A stretch of DNA of 64,000 nucleotides from Tepidibacter sp. (lineage in GTDB: Bacteria > Bacillota > Clostridia > Peptostreptococcales > Peptostreptococcaceae): the NCBI RefSeq assembly GCF_025210165.1, contig NZ_JAOASI010000010.1, positions 1 through 64,000 of the forward strand, given 5' to 3'. The notes below the pieces were generated by a model. The model saw only the letters and a list, made by a program, of their open reading frames with translations. It did no database searches and had not been told where the DNA came from. The position numbers were made by a program, and so were the translations under genes. This document shows, piece by piece, positions 26,291 through 35,518 of the stretch. Positions within the stretch are counted from its first letter, which is position 1. Every line of letters starts with the position of its first letter.

Positions 26291-28277
26291 TAAAGGAATA
26301 GTGATTAATGAATTAAAGAGATTTTATTGGGTAGGAATAGTTTATTTGTTAAGCTTATTCTTTAGCGTACCAATGGCTATTATTATGGAGAATAATAATA
26401 TGAAGAATTATGAATTTTACGGGTATTCTAATGTTATAAAACAAATATTTGAATTTAGAACTGGTCAAACACCATTACTTTGGTTTGTACCTATTCTAGT
26501 AGGTTTACTATTATTCAGATATATGCAGGTTAAAAAATCCTCTGATATGGTACATTCTCTTCCTGTAAAAAGAAAAGTAATATACAACAGTCAGTTACTT
26601 GTTGGAATATTACTTATAACAATACCACTGATCATTACTACTATTATATGTGCTATATTAAATTCAACACTAAGCTATAATGAGCATTATAAAGAGGTTG
26701 TACATATAGTAGATATTATAAGATGGGGTGGAATAAGTATATTTTTAGGCATATTAATCTTTATGTTTACAGCTTTAGTAGGAATGATTACAGGAATATC
26801 TGCGATTCAAGGGGTACTAAGTTGTATATTCTTATTTTTACCTGTAGGCTTGACTGGATTAATTTTATATAATACTGATATACTTATAGATGGATTTAAT
26901 GCTAATCTTTTTTTAAGAGGAGATTTACTGAAATTATCTCCATTAACTATAGCTTCTGAAGTATCAAGTAAAGATCTTACAAGCTTAAAAGCAATAATAA
27001 CATACATAATAATTTATATTATATTATATTACGTATCAAGATTTTTATATAACAAAAGAAATCTAGAATCTGCATCTCAATCTATTGCTTTTAAAGAATT
27101 TAAGCCTGTATTCAAATATGGAGTAACCTTTTGTAGTATGCTACTAGGGGGTCTTTATTTTGGAGGAATGAGAAATGGTATTTATTGGTTAATTCTAGGG
27201 TATATTGTTACTTCTCTAATCGGATATATTATCGCAGAGATAACTATAAAAAAATCCTTAAGAGTATTAGGAAGTTTAAAAGGATACCTTATATATCTGG
27301 GGATAATAGGATTAATTTTATTAGGAATGAAATTTGATGTCCTTGGATATGAAAAACATATTCCTAGTTTAGATAAAGTAGAGAGTATATATTTTGACAA
27401 TAATTTTTATAGATTGATGGATAAAGAAACAGTATTTTATCATGATAAAAATAATTGGGAAAATATTCAACAACTTCATGCTCAAATAATCAACAATAAA
27501 CAAAAAGGTTCAGAAATAGAAAGTTTTGATGGAAATGTTGCAATAGTATATAAATTAAAAAATGGAAAGACTATAAAAAGATTGTATGGAATTAATAAAG
27601 AAGAGTATGCTAAATACTTAAAAAGTATTTATGAATCAAAGGAATACAAAAAAATAAATAATAGAATCTTTGATATTACTGACGTAGATGTCGATAGAAT
27701 AATAATTTCACCTAGAGAACCTAGTAATAAACAAGCATCTATAATTGATAGAGAAGATATTAAAGAATGTATAGATATTTTAAAAAATGAAATAAATAAC
27801 CAGAAATATGAAGATATGATAGATAACAAAATGGAGTGGGCACATATAGATATTTCATTAAAAGAAGATAAAAATAGAAAAGAAGAAGATGAGAATTTTA
27901 TAGAAGGAAAGTATAACCATGGCATAAATATGCAGTGGGAGAAGTCTTTTGTGAAATTTGAAAAATGGTTAGAAGAAAAAGACTACCTAAAAAATTCAAG
28001 AATAACTACAGAGGATGTAGCCTATGCTGTTGTTGAAAAAAGAGAAAAGATAGATGATATTCATATTGATGAAAATAATAAAAATGTAAAGAGATTAGAT
28101 ATATTAGACAAGGATAAAATAGAAGTATGCTTGAGAAATTATGAAAATAAATATTATAAAAAAGATTCAAATGCAAAGTATGTTATAGGGTTTTACTCAG
28201 AGGATAAACAAAATATATTCTATGGAAGTTTTAATGAAGACAATGCTCCTGATTTTATTAAAGACTTTTTTAAGTAA
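26265..28277 (+). CDS. Large membrane protein of the YtrB-like ABC system
   Basis: 670 residues. The N-terminal half has about eight to nine membrane segments (residues 10-365), with the MQVKKSSDMVHSLPVKRK region seen in ABC-2 permeases of this group. The C-terminal 300 residues are soluble, charged and low in hydrophobic stretches, probably an extracytoplasmic domain. Translation starts inside the ATPase gene. It likely forms the transport pore with the preceding ATPase. Confidence 0.8.
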   Translation: MKSKTSFFNKGIVINELKRFYWVGIVYLLSLFFSVPMAIIMENNNMKNYEFYGYSNVIKQIFEFRTGQTPLLWFVPILVGLLLFRYMQVKKSSDMVHSLPVKRKVIYNSQLLVGILLITIPLIITTIICAILNSTLSYNEHYKEVVHIVDIIRWGGISIFLGILIFMFTALVGMITGISAIQGVLSCIFLFLPVGLTGLILYNTDILIDGFNANLFLRGDLLKLSPLTIASEVSSKDLTSLKAIITYIIIYIILYYVSRFLYNKRNLESASQSIAFKEFKPVFKYGVTFCSMLLGGLYFGGMRNGIYWLILGYIVTSLIGYIIAEITIKKSLRVLGSLKGYLIYLGIIGLILLGMKFDVLGYEKHIPSLDKVESIYFDNNFYRLMDKETVFYHDKNNWENIQQLHAQIINNKQKGSEIESFDGNVAIVYKLKNGKTIKRLYGINKEEYAKYLKSIYESKEYKKINNRIFDITDVDVDRIIISPREPSNKQASIIDREDIKECIDILKNEINNQKYEDMIDNKMEWAHIDISLKEDKNRKEEDENFIEGKYNHGINMQWEKSFVKFEKWLEEKDYLKNSRITTEDVAYAVVEKREKIDDIHIDENNKNVKRLDILDKDKIEVCLRNYENKYYKKDSNAKYVIGFYSEDKQNIFYGSFNEDNAPDFIKDFFK

Positions 28278-28347
28278 AAAATATGCGTTATATTATGTTT
28301 ATATCCTCAATCAAATTTTTGAAGTTTTCGTAGATTAAATTAAGTTA

Positions 28348-28391
28348 TGCCTCTAAGTGGAAAGTAATTTCCTTTTAGAGGCAAATTTTTT
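28348..28391 (+). terminator. Terminator of the GntR-ABC operon
   Basis: TGCCTCTAA ... TTAGAGGCA stem with inner GGAAA/TTTCC pairing and a T run at 28386-28391. Confidence 0.9.
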
Positions 28392-28439
28392 GAGTATTTC
28401 AAAAATATACAATGTATTCCAAAATATGCTTATTTCATG

Positions 28440-28445
28440 TATAAT
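28440..28445 (+). promoter_or_regulatory. Candidate -10 element before the TM2-like gene
   Basis: TATAAT in the context TTTCATGTATAATATCTTGTAG. Nearly the same context (TTTCATGTATAATGTTGTAG) recurs at 30446-30465 before the orphan kinase, suggesting that the two units share promoter recognition. No consensus -35 is seen in either. Confidence 0.4.
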
Positions 28446-28494
28446 ATCTTGTAGAGATTATATTACAAAAGAAAAAAACAAAGGGGGACTTTTT

Positions 28495-29322
28495 ATGAAT
28501 AAAAAAAGCAAATTATTGACTTTTTTACTATCTATGTTACCAGGTTTATCTCATGTATATCTTGATAATATACAAAGGGGAGCAGTATTTTTTACAAGTT
28601 TAGTTTTAAATTTATTTATGATGTTTTTTACAATTGAGATCTTAGGAATATATGAAGGGGAAACATTAGCAGTAGTATTTCCTGTTATTTGGTTAATAGG
28701 TATGGTTGATAGTATGGTTTTAGTAGATAAAATAAATAAAGGATATATAGGTAGTATTGAAGATTATAATGAAGAATTTAATCTACGATGGGGAAGTAAG
28801 ATTAAAAATAAAAAAGTCATAGCTACAGCTTTATCTATAATTCCAGGAGCGGGTCATATGTATCTGAATTTAAAGGAACAGGGAGTTTGGTTAATGGGAG
28901 CTTTTTTCTTACCGTTTTTTCTCACTGATCTTTTAGAAGTTAACTTTTTCATGATTTTAGTACCTATAGTTTGGTTTTACAGCTTATTTGACGCTATGCA
29001 CAAAGCATCAGAAGAAAATTTAGAAGATACAGGAATATCTATGTTTAAGGGATTAAAAGAAAATACATTTTTCACAAAAGAGAAAAGTAAAATATTTGGA
29101 TATATATTAATTAGCATAGGTTGTATAGCAATATTTCAAAATATACTAATTGATGGAGTTTACACTTTAATTAGGCATTTAGGTATTACAGAACACTTAA
29201 ATATGTATAGAATTAAAAGATATCTAAAAACAGGGATTATAGGTATTTTATTCATAATATCTGGAATAAAGCTTCTTAAGGGTAGTAAAAAATATAATCT
29301 ACATAAAGGAGAGGAAGTTTAG
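28495..29322 (+). CDS. Multi-pass membrane protein with two TM2-like units
   Basis: 275 residues; ATG 28495 follows AAAGGGGGA, and the longer frame from 28357 runs through the promoter region. Two internal repeats resemble each other: LLSMLPGLSHVYLDNIQRG near residue 10 and ALSIIPGAGHMYLNLKEQG near 120. Each is followed by two membrane helices, as in TM2 domain proteins. Another pair of helices lies at 205-270. The function is unknown. It overlaps the next gene's start by one base, so the two are made together. Confidence 0.7.
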   Translation: MNKKSKLLTFLLSMLPGLSHVYLDNIQRGAVFFTSLVLNLFMMFFTIEILGIYEGETLAVVFPVIWLIGMVDSMVLVDKINKGYIGSIEDYNEEFNLRWGSKIKNKKVIATALSIIPGAGHMYLNLKEQGVWLMGAFFLPFFLTDLLEVNFFMILVPIVWFYSLFDAMHKASEENLEDTGISMFKGLKENTFFTKEKSKIFGYILISIGCIAIFQNILIDGVYTLIRHLGITEHLNMYRIKRYLKTGIIGILFIISGIKLLKGSKKYNLHKGEEV

Positions 29323-30263
29323 TGCGAAAATGGAGAGTGGGAAACTTATCCTCAGGTATTATGTTTATTATACTAGGAGTAGGTTTATTAGCGTCTTTAT
29401 TAAAGGGAGTAGAAATAACTGAATATATATTTAAATTTTGGCCTGTAGTTTTAATAATACTTGGATTTGAAATCATAGCTTATGTTTATTTTTCAAAGGA
29501 AGAGCAATCAAAGGTGAAATATGATGTTTTGAGTATGTTTATGATTATATTAGTAGGTATATTTAGTATAGGAGCTTATACAATATATTCCCTTGATATA
29601 ATGTCAAAATTATCAAGCTGTATACATAGACAAGAATATAGTACTTTGATTAATGATCAAGAAATTGATTTAGATAACAATATAAAAAAAGTAATAGTAG
29701 ATTATCCAAGACATTATACATATGCAACATTAGATATAAAAGAGGGTGTTAATAATAAAGTTATAGTTTCAGGAAAAGGAACAGTTTTAGCAACTTCAAA
29801 AGAAGAATCGGAGAATATTATAAATAGCTCAAAAATAAAGTCAAGAAAAGTTGGAGATAATTTATATATAGAATTTGAAGATTTAGCAAGAGCTGAAAAT
29901 TTAAATTCAGGAGTTACTTGGGTTGAACATACTATATTTTTACCGGGAAATAAAAATATTGAAATAGAAGGTAATAATCAAAATATAAATATAGATGGAG
30001 ATGCTGTAAAAAATAAATGGATTATAAAAAGGCCCTCAGGTGTAGACATAAATATTGATACAGAGGATAGTTTAGATATATTTGCAACAGTAAAAAATAA
30101 TTCTAACGGATTGATAGGGAATGTAGAGTGGAATAAAAGTGATGAGTTACAGGATGAAGAATCTGATAATAGTTACATAAAAGGAAATGTTAAATTTAAT
30201 GAAGGCTTAAATAAAATTTATATAACCCAATGTGAAGAGGTTAAAGTAAATACTTTATATTAG
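29322..30263 (+). CDS. Membrane protein with LiaF-like TM and beta-rich C-terminal domain
   Basis: 313 residues from GTG 29322. Three membrane segments in residues 8-95 resemble the LiaI/LiaF-type TM region (DUF5668-like). A long extracytoplasmic or cytoplasmic beta-rich part follows (SGKGTVLATS, EIEGNNQNINIDGDA), similar in style to DUF4097/GIN proteins. Proteins of this type often modulate envelope-stress signalling. The gene is paired with the TM2-like protein. Exact family not certain. Confidence 0.65.
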   Translation: MRKWRVGNLSSGIMFIILGVGLLASLLKGVEITEYIFKFWPVVLIILGFEIIAYVYFSKEEQSKVKYDVLSMFMIILVGIFSIGAYTIYSLDIMSKLSSCIHRQEYSTLINDQEIDLDNNIKKVIVDYPRHYTYATLDIKEGVNNKVIVSGKGTVLATSKEESENIINSSKIKSRKVGDNLYIEFEDLARAENLNSGVTWVEHTIFLPGNKNIEIEGNNQNINIDGDAVKNKWIIKRPSGVDINIDTEDSLDIFATVKNNSNGLIGNVEWNKSDELQDEESDNSYIKGNVKFNEGLNKIYITQCEEVKVNTLY

Positions 30264-30307
30264 GCATATTCAAAAAATAAATTAGTCATCTTACTCGTCC
30301 TTTTGAT
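30264..30307 (-). repeat. Partial copy of the 17041 palindromic element
   Basis: Bases 30264-30307 closely match the reverse complement of 17150-17195 (shared block AGTCATCTTACTCGTCCTTTTGAT). Only one arm is present, directly after the stop codon at 30263. Confidence 0.7.
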
Positions 30308-30366
30308 AAAAAAGATGTATATCGAAAAATCTAATAAAATAGATATTTTGATATACATCTTTTTTT
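30308..30366 (+). terminator. Terminator
   Basis: AAAAAGATGTATAT ... ATATACATCTTTTT stem with a second AAAATCT/AGATATTTT inner pairing and a T run. Confidence 0.88.
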
Positions 30367-30451
30367 GTTGAATTTAACGTATAAGATTACATATGAATAC
30401 AAAAAACATGATATATATATAAATTTTTATAAAATATACATATATTTCATG

Positions 30452-30513
30452 TATAATGTTGTAGGGAAGAATTTTAAAAATTATAGACATAATATGTCTA
30501 TAATAGTTTTTTT
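30452..30513 (+). promoter_or_regulatory. Short leader with terminator-like hairpin before the orphan kinase
   Basis: TATAAT at 30452-30457 would start transcription near 30464. An 11-bp perfect hairpin, ATTATAGACAT-AAT-ATGTCTATAAT (30480-30504), is followed by AG and seven T residues, and then the GGGGGGG ribosome site. It has all the parts of an intrinsic terminator placed inside a leader of about 60 bases. It could be an attenuator, or the palindrome could be a DNA operator. Confidence 0.6.
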
Positions 30514-30526
30514 GGGGGGGAAAATT

Positions 30527-31948
30527 TTGATAAGAATACAGAAAGTAGATCAACAACGGACTATTATATTTAGTCTGATTAATTGTTTAAGTATATTATT
30601 AGGCTTAATCTGTTACTGTTATCAAATTAAATTAAATAATATTACTGTTGTAAGTGTAGGTATTTTATTATTAATTTTAAATATATTATCAGTAATAATA
30701 AGTATAAAAATGAAGGCTTACACTAATGGGATAGAGGAGAGGCTTTGTATGTTTGAGGAAATTGTTGAGGAATCACCAAATGCAATTTTTGTACACAGAA
30801 AACTGGAGTTTAAATATTTAAATAAAAAAGCAACAGAGCTATTTGGACTTAAAAATTCAAAAAATATAATTGGAAAGCCTGTAGAGAATTTTGTAAAATT
30901 CAATATGGATGCAGTAGGACAAAAAAGATATGACGCTGTTAAAGAGGCGAGAAATTTTGAACCTTTGGTAGAAGAGGTGTTTTTTAGAGAAAATGGGAAA
31001 ATAATTGATATGGAAATATTCAGCAACAACATAGAAGTAAAAGGGAATAATTATGCATTAGTTCTATGTAGAAATGTAATTGAAAAAAAGAAAATATTAG
31101 AGTTAAAGGAAAAAATATATTTAGAAGAAAAAAAATTAAGAGAGAAGATACAACATGATAGAATAAAGGATGAATTTTTTGCTAATCTATCACATGAATT
31201 AAGAACTCCTTTAACTATAATTTTAGGGACAATGCAATTATTTGAAAATACATCTGAAGCAATAATACCCAAGAAAAATAAAAGATTTAAAACATTGAAA
31301 CAGAATGGTTATAGATTATTAAGATTAATAAATAATTTGATAGATATTACTAAAATAGATTCAGGGTATTTTGATATAAATATGGATAAATATAATATAG
31401 TATCTGTAGTTGAAGAGATTACATCATCAGTTATAGATTATGTAGAGAATAAGGGGCTATATATAGAATTTGATACAGAAGTTGAGGAAAAAATAGTGAA
31501 TTGTCATATCGAGAGTATGGACAGAATTATACTTAACTTATTATCAAATGCTGTTAAATTTACACCGGAAGGTGGAAGGATAGTTGTTAATATATTTGAT
31601 GAGGTTGATAATGTCAAAATTGTAGTGAAAGATACAGGAATTGGAATAAAAGAGGAAAATATTAATTTGATTTTTGATAGATTTAGACAGGTAGATAAAT
31701 CTTTTACAAGGAATCATGAGGGTAGCGGGATAGGGTTATCTATAGTCAAATCGTTAGTAGAAATGCAAGGAGGAACAATTTCTTTAAGTAGTGAATACGG
31801 TAAGGGAAGTGAATTTGTTATAACATTACCTGTTGAAGATGAATTTACAAATCAAAGTGCAAACCTAACAATGGAAAAAGGAGACTATATGAAACAGAAG
31901 GTTAATATAGAATTTTCAGATATATATAATCTAAAACTAGAATGTTAG
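30527..31948 (+). CDS. Orphan PAS-domain sensor histidine kinase
   Basis: About 473 residues from TTG 30527, directly after the poly-G ribosome site; the frame upstream to 30365 has no ribosome site. Two membrane helices (about 15-60) have almost no outer loop. A PAS domain follows (IVEESPNAIFVHRKLEFKYLN), then HisKA (NLSHELRTPLTIILG) and HATPase (NLLSNAVKFTPEGG, GSGIGLSIV). There is no regulator gene adjacent. The topology points to an intracellular or membrane-borne signal. A tail of about 40 residues extends past the ATPase domain. Confidence 0.9.
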   Translation: MIRIQKVDQQRTIIFSLINCLSILLGLICYCYQIKLNNITVVSVGILLLILNILSVIISIKMKAYTNGIEERLCMFEEIVEESPNAIFVHRKLEFKYLNKKATELFGLKNSKNIIGKPVENFVKFNMDAVGQKRYDAVKEARNFEPLVEEVFFRENGKIIDMEIFSNNIEVKGNNYALVLCRNVIEKKKILELKEKIYLEEKKLREKIQHDRIKDEFFANLSHELRTPLTIILGTMQLFENTSEAIIPKKNKRFKTLKQNGYRLLRLINNLIDITKIDSGYFDINMDKYNIVSVVEEITSSVIDYVENKGLYIEFDTEVEEKIVNCHIESMDRIILNLLSNAVKFTPEGGRIVVNIFDEVDNVKIVVKDTGIGIKEENINLIFDRFRQVDKSFTRNHEGSGIGLSIVKSLVEMQGGTISLSSEYGKGSEFVITLPVEDEFTNQSANLTMEKGDYMKQKVNIEFSDIYNLKLEC

Positions 31949-31960
31949 ACTGAATGTAAC

Positions 31961-31990
31961 AAAAAAGATGTGTATATACACATCTTTTTT
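31961..31990. terminator. Bidirectional terminator
   Basis: A perfect 30-base palindrome with A6 and T6 ends around GATGTGTATATACACATC. It serves the kinase on the plus strand and the DUF3021 gene on the minus strand. Confidence 0.92.
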
Positions 31991-31992
31991 GT

Positions 31993-32424
31993 TTATTCTA
32001 ATCGTTCTAAGAATTCTTTTTTCTTTTCATCTAATTTTTGATTAAGTTTTTTATAATATTTATAGGATGCAAATGTAAATGACATACCCAATAACTCAGC
32101 TGTAGTAATGGTGATAATAGTTGTCGTTCTAAATAGGGGTTTTCCAAATATAAAGTGATTAATTATAGCAGGAAACATTGATATAATAAATAATAATATA
32201 GAAGATAGTATGAATATTTGATATACTTTAAGTTTTCCATAGGCAACAATAAAAGTTTGGCGTATTACAGATCCTATTAATAAGCCTATGAAAGAATCCA
32301 CAAGTAATATGTAGATATCATTTGTTGTAAAATTTTTCAAAGAAACTTCTACTAAGCCTACTATAAAACCAATAAGTGCTGATATTATCAAATTAAATAT
32401 TATATTTTTATTCTTTTCTTTCAT
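31993..32424 (-). CDS. DUF3021 family membrane protein
   Basis: 143 residues with four membrane segments (residues 10-28, 36-60, 68-88, 98-120) and a charged C-terminal tail. DUF3021 proteins are typically encoded right after a LytTR regulator, as here, 10 bases apart. They are thought to be membrane partners or inhibitors of the regulator. I see the pairing and topology; the function is inferred from family context. Confidence 0.8.
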   Translation of the reverse strand: MKEKNKNIIFNLIISALIGFIVGLVEVSLKNFTTNDIYILLVDSFIGLLIGSVIRQTFIVAYGKLKVYQIFILSSILLFIISMFPAIINHFIFGKPLFRTTTIITITTAELLGMSFTFASYKYYKKLNQKLDEKKKEFLERLE

Positions 32425-32434
32425 TTTATAACCT

Positions 32435-32977
32435 CTACAATCCTAAAAAAGTTTTAAATTCTTTTAAATATCTACGTGTAACATATATATTTAAGGATGT
32501 ATCCTTCATTTTTAACAATAATTTTCCGTTAAACCACGGCTGAATTTGATCTATTTTTATAATATTAACTATAAAAGATTTGCTAATTCTTATAAAACCA
32601 TGATCTCTTAGCTTTTCTTCTAACTCGTATAGCTTTTCTTTTACCTTAAACTTTTTATTATCAACAATGCAAAAAACATCATTACCAAGACCTTCAAAAT
32701 AACTAATTTGGTTATACTTAATAACTTCATAGTTACCTTCGTATTTTCCGGTAATAACTTTTCTATTTTCTTGCTGTCCTAAAAATGAGTCAAGAAAATG
32801 AATTAAATTATTTAGAGTTGATAACTCAAATACAATTCCTATTTTGCCATCTTCTATGTCATAACCCTTTTCAAGAATTACAATATCAGATTGGTTTGTT
32901 ATTTTTATTTTTCTATTTTCAAGCATTTCTGTTAGAATCCCTTTTATGTTATCAGAACATTTTAAATCAACATTCAT
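32435..32977 (-). CDS. LytTR-domain DNA-binding regulator
   Basis: 180 residues. The C-terminal half (about 80-180) is a LytTR domain: VIKYNQISYFEGLGNDVFCIV, FIRISKSFIVNIIKIDQIQPWF and the final VTRRYLKEF. The N-terminal part is not a standard receiver domain, so it is the non-phosphorylated LytTR type. With the DUF3021 gene it forms a small autoregulated unit. ATG 32977 has AAGGAGAA upstream. Confidence 0.88.
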   Translation of the reverse strand: MNVDLKCSDNIKGILTEMLENRKIKITNQSDIVILEKGYDIEDGKIGIVFELSTLNNLIHFLDSFLGQQENRKVITGKYEGNYEVIKYNQISYFEGLGNDVFCIVDNKKFKVKEKLYELEEKLRDHGFIRISKSFIVNIIKIDQIQPWFNGKLLLKMKDTSLNIYVTRRYLKEFKTFLGL

Positions 32978-33000
32978 ACAATTCTCCTTAACATCATTAT

Positions 33001-33043
33001 TACTATATATTTATTTTATACTACTATAAATTATATTACTATA
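33001..33043 (-). promoter_or_regulatory. Three direct repeats upstream of the LytTR gene
   Basis: TACTATA (TATAGTA on the coding strand) occurs at 33001, 33022 and 33037, so spacings are 21 and 15 bases. LytTR proteins bind direct repeats, often about two turns apart, and commonly control their own gene. Tentative, as the region is AT-rich. Confidence 0.4.
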
Positions 33044-33048
33044 AAATT

Positions 33049-33579
33049 TTAAACATCAGGCATTAAATTAGGTATAGTAATAGAGCAAGCAATAGCAATA
33101 ATTATTAGAATATTTGGAAGTATTATAAATATAGGGCCATTACCAATGAATCTGAAAATTGAATTTATGATATAAGTTGTACACCAAATAGTAGAAATTA
33201 ACATATTAACTTCAATAAATAGTGGGGATATATCAAATCCTTTTTCATAACCATTTTTTGCACCATCCATTGTGAATGGTTTTCTGATAATTAAAGAATA
33301 TAAAGACATTGTTCCTAGTAATATATAAGTATACAAATGTCTATTTATAATAACCTTATTAATATCAAATATAAAGTATAGAATATTCGATATTAAAAAA
33401 TAGACTGTCAAAGTTTTTGTCATCAAACTTATATTTTTTTCAAATACTTCTTTAATTAGTATACATACAAGAGCTATAGAGCCTAATATAAGACCTAAAG
33501 ATGAGCTTATTGACCAGTGAAGCATCATAGGAAGAAAGCCTGAACTTACTATAAAAAATACTCTTAATCCCTTACTCAT
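33049..33579 (-). CDS. Unknown multi-pass membrane protein
   Basis: About 176 residues from the ATG at 33579, which overlaps the stop of the upstream flavoprotein gene (ATGAGTAA). The in-frame ATG at 33600 is possible but lacks a clear ribosome site. About five membrane segments are visible. I recognise no family. It is translationally coupled to the flavoprotein gene, so it could be its membrane partner. Confidence 0.65.
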   Translation of the reverse strand: MSKGLRVFFIVSSGFLPMMLHWSISSSLGLILGSIALVCILIKEVFEKNISLMTKTLTVYFLISNILYFIFDINKVIINRHLYTYILLGTMSLYSLIIRKPFTMDGAKNGYEKGFDISPLFIEVNMLISTIWCTTYIINSIFRFIGNGPIFIILPNILIIIAIACSITIPNLMPDV

Positions 33580-34942
33580 GATTATCCATCTCTCTTTCAA
33601 GTACTTTTTTATGCTTTGAAATCATGTGCTTATACATATTTTTTTTAACTTCTGATTGAAAAGCCTTTTTATTCATCATATATCTAAATATAATATTTCC
33701 TAATTTATCTTTAATGGATTCATTTTTTATTAAATTATTTGATTTATAGTAATTATAATCAGCTAAAAAAATAGTACCTAATCTTGATTTTATTGCATCA
33801 CTAAATAATTTAGCTCCACATACTGATAAAAACATTGGTGTTTTTATATATTCCTGTTCTGCATAATTAATGCTTTTACTAACCAGATTTTCGATTTGGG
33901 TATTTAAAATAGTATTATCTTGGCATTCATCTGAAACTATTCCAACTAAATTTGTTTCATTACTACCGTAAGCTCTCATAATCTCATTAAGTGATTCTAA
34001 CTCACTAGCTGGTCCTGAAACAAGATATGCAATTTGGCGACCTTTAAATATAGGTATATGCGTATAACAGAAGCTTCTATCAAAGAATAGCTTCATTCTT
34101 GATGAAAAATATCTATCCTTTATTTCACAGGCATATACAATAATATCTGAGTTATCCAATATATAATCTAAAGTTTCTCTATGATCATCTATATTATGGT
34201 AAATACATTGATTATGGGTACTACAGTTACAACATCCGATACAGTAATTTTTAAAATTAGATTCATTAATATTTACAACTTTAACAGGGCCATCTATCAT
34301 ACTTGAATACTTAGTAATCATTTTATCTATATTTGAACCTTTTGCTGAATCAGTTACAATTACAGTTCTTTTAGTAGTTTTAATCTTTTTTAAAGACTGG
34401 TTATTTTGATAATTATAGTTATATTTTGATGTTTTCTTAAATCTTTTTGATGTGAGTTCATTTGTTTTTATTGAATTTATAAAATTATTAAAGAAAAACT
34501 CAAGTTCTCTTTGACATTCTTTTTTTATAAGATCATTCATGTCATGGGATAAACTTCCTAAGTATTTCATATCAAAATCATTGCAAATACCTTCCATATA
34601 ATCATGAGCAGTGTGATCATAATAATGAATAGATGTAGAATAGGTAACACAGTATTTATTAAAGAATTTATCTATTAGATTATACTCATAAATTTTTTCA
34701 ATAAATTCTTTCATATGAGCTGGTATAAGCATATGATAAACAGGAAAACTCCAGATAACACCGTCTGATTTATTTACCTTGTCAACAATCTTTAGTATTT
34801 CTTGTTTTCCTTTTCTTAGAGCATCTATAATATTTAAGTATTCAAAGTTATAAGTTTTGTTTTTTAAAGCTAAATAATGAATTGATTGTATAGTTACACT
34901 ATTTGATGATTTTGGGCTTCCATTTAATATGACTATATTCAT
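33572..34942 (-). CDS. Fused double flavodoxin-like reductase with Cys cluster
   Basis: 456 residues. The first domain (1-165) starts MNIVILNGSPKSSNSVT, the phosphate-binding loop of NADPH-dependent FMN reductases, with FPVYHMLIPAHMKEF. After a basic linker (170-195) a second flavodoxin-like domain follows (VIVTDSAKGSNIDKM). Its insert CIGCCNCSTHNQC resembles the compact Cys motif of iron-sulfur flavoproteins. A C-terminal helical tail covers about 90 residues. Usually these are separate genes. It may move electrons between two flavins and an Fe-S centre. The ribosome site GGGAGGA lies before ATG 34942. Confidence 0.8.
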   Translation of the reverse strand: MNIVILNGSPKSSNSVTIQSIHYLALKNKTYNFEYLNIIDALRKGKQEILKIVDKVNKSDGVIWSFPVYHMLIPAHMKEFIEKIYEYNLIDKFFNKYCVTYSTSIHYYDHTAHDYMEGICNDFDMKYLGSLSHDMNDLIKKECQRELEFFFNNFINSIKTNELTSKRFKKTSKYNYNYQNNQSLKKIKTTKRTVIVTDSAKGSNIDKMITKYSSMIDGPVKVVNINESNFKNYCIGCCNCSTHNQCIYHNIDDHRETLDYILDNSDIIVYACEIKDRYFSSRMKLFFDRSFCYTHIPIFKGRQIAYLVSGPASELESLNEIMRAYGSNETNLVGIVSDECQDNTILNTQIENLVSKSINYAEQEYIKTPMFLSVCGAKLFSDAIKSRLGTIFLADYNYYKSNNLIKNESIKDKLGNIIFRYMMNKKAFQSEVKKNMYKHMISKHKKVLEREMDNHE

Positions 34943-35194
34943 AATTATCCTCCCTTAAATTATAATTTGTATACTTTATATATTAAAGGAAAATAAATGA
35001 TTTGTAATAAAAATCATGTATCATGCTATATAGCCTATGTAAGATGCAAAATTTTAATTCATATGGCATTAATGTAGGGATTAAATAGATTTTGATAATA
35101 TTTTTTGAATTGTTTTTAATTTAGTACCTTGCAATATACAATACCATATAATATACTATATATAAACCAAATTTATATAGGAAAGGGAATAAAC

Positions 35195-35518
35195 ATGAAT
35201 ATTCAGTTTAAAAAAGGTGTTTTAGAATTATGTGTTCTAGTTTTACTCAGCAATAACGATTGCTATGGATATGAATTAGTAGAAAAGATATCAAAATATA
35301 TAAATATATCTGAAGGAACAATATATCCTTTATTAAGAAGGCTTCAAAAGGAAGGATATTTTACAAGTTATCTTAAGGAATCAACAGAAGGACCACCTAG
35401 AAAGTATTATAAAATAACAGGTGAGGGTAAAAAAATAAAAAATGAATTAATAAATGAATGGAATTACTTTGTTAAAGGTGTTAATAGTATTATAGATGAG
35501 GGGGATTTAAATGAATAA
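35195..35518 (+). CDS. PadR-family regulator
   Basis: 107 residues; ATG 35195 follows GGAAAGGGA, and the homology begins at [18 protein letters not shown]. The winged helix shows [33 protein letters not shown] and [14 protein letters not shown], the PadR signature. Short PadR proteins commonly repress their own operon with HAAS-domain and DUF4097 genes, as found here. It overlaps the next gene by eight bases. Confidence 0.92.
   Translation: MNIQFKKGVLELCVLVLLSNNDCYGYELVEKISKYINISEGTIYPLLRRLQKEGYFTSYLKESTEGPPRKYYKITGEGKKIKNELINEWNYFVKGVNSIIDEGDLNE

Noticed and set aside
28357-28494. N-terminal extension of the TM2-like protein
   Set aside because: It runs through the preceding terminator and the TATAAT element; ATG 28495 has a strong ribosome site.
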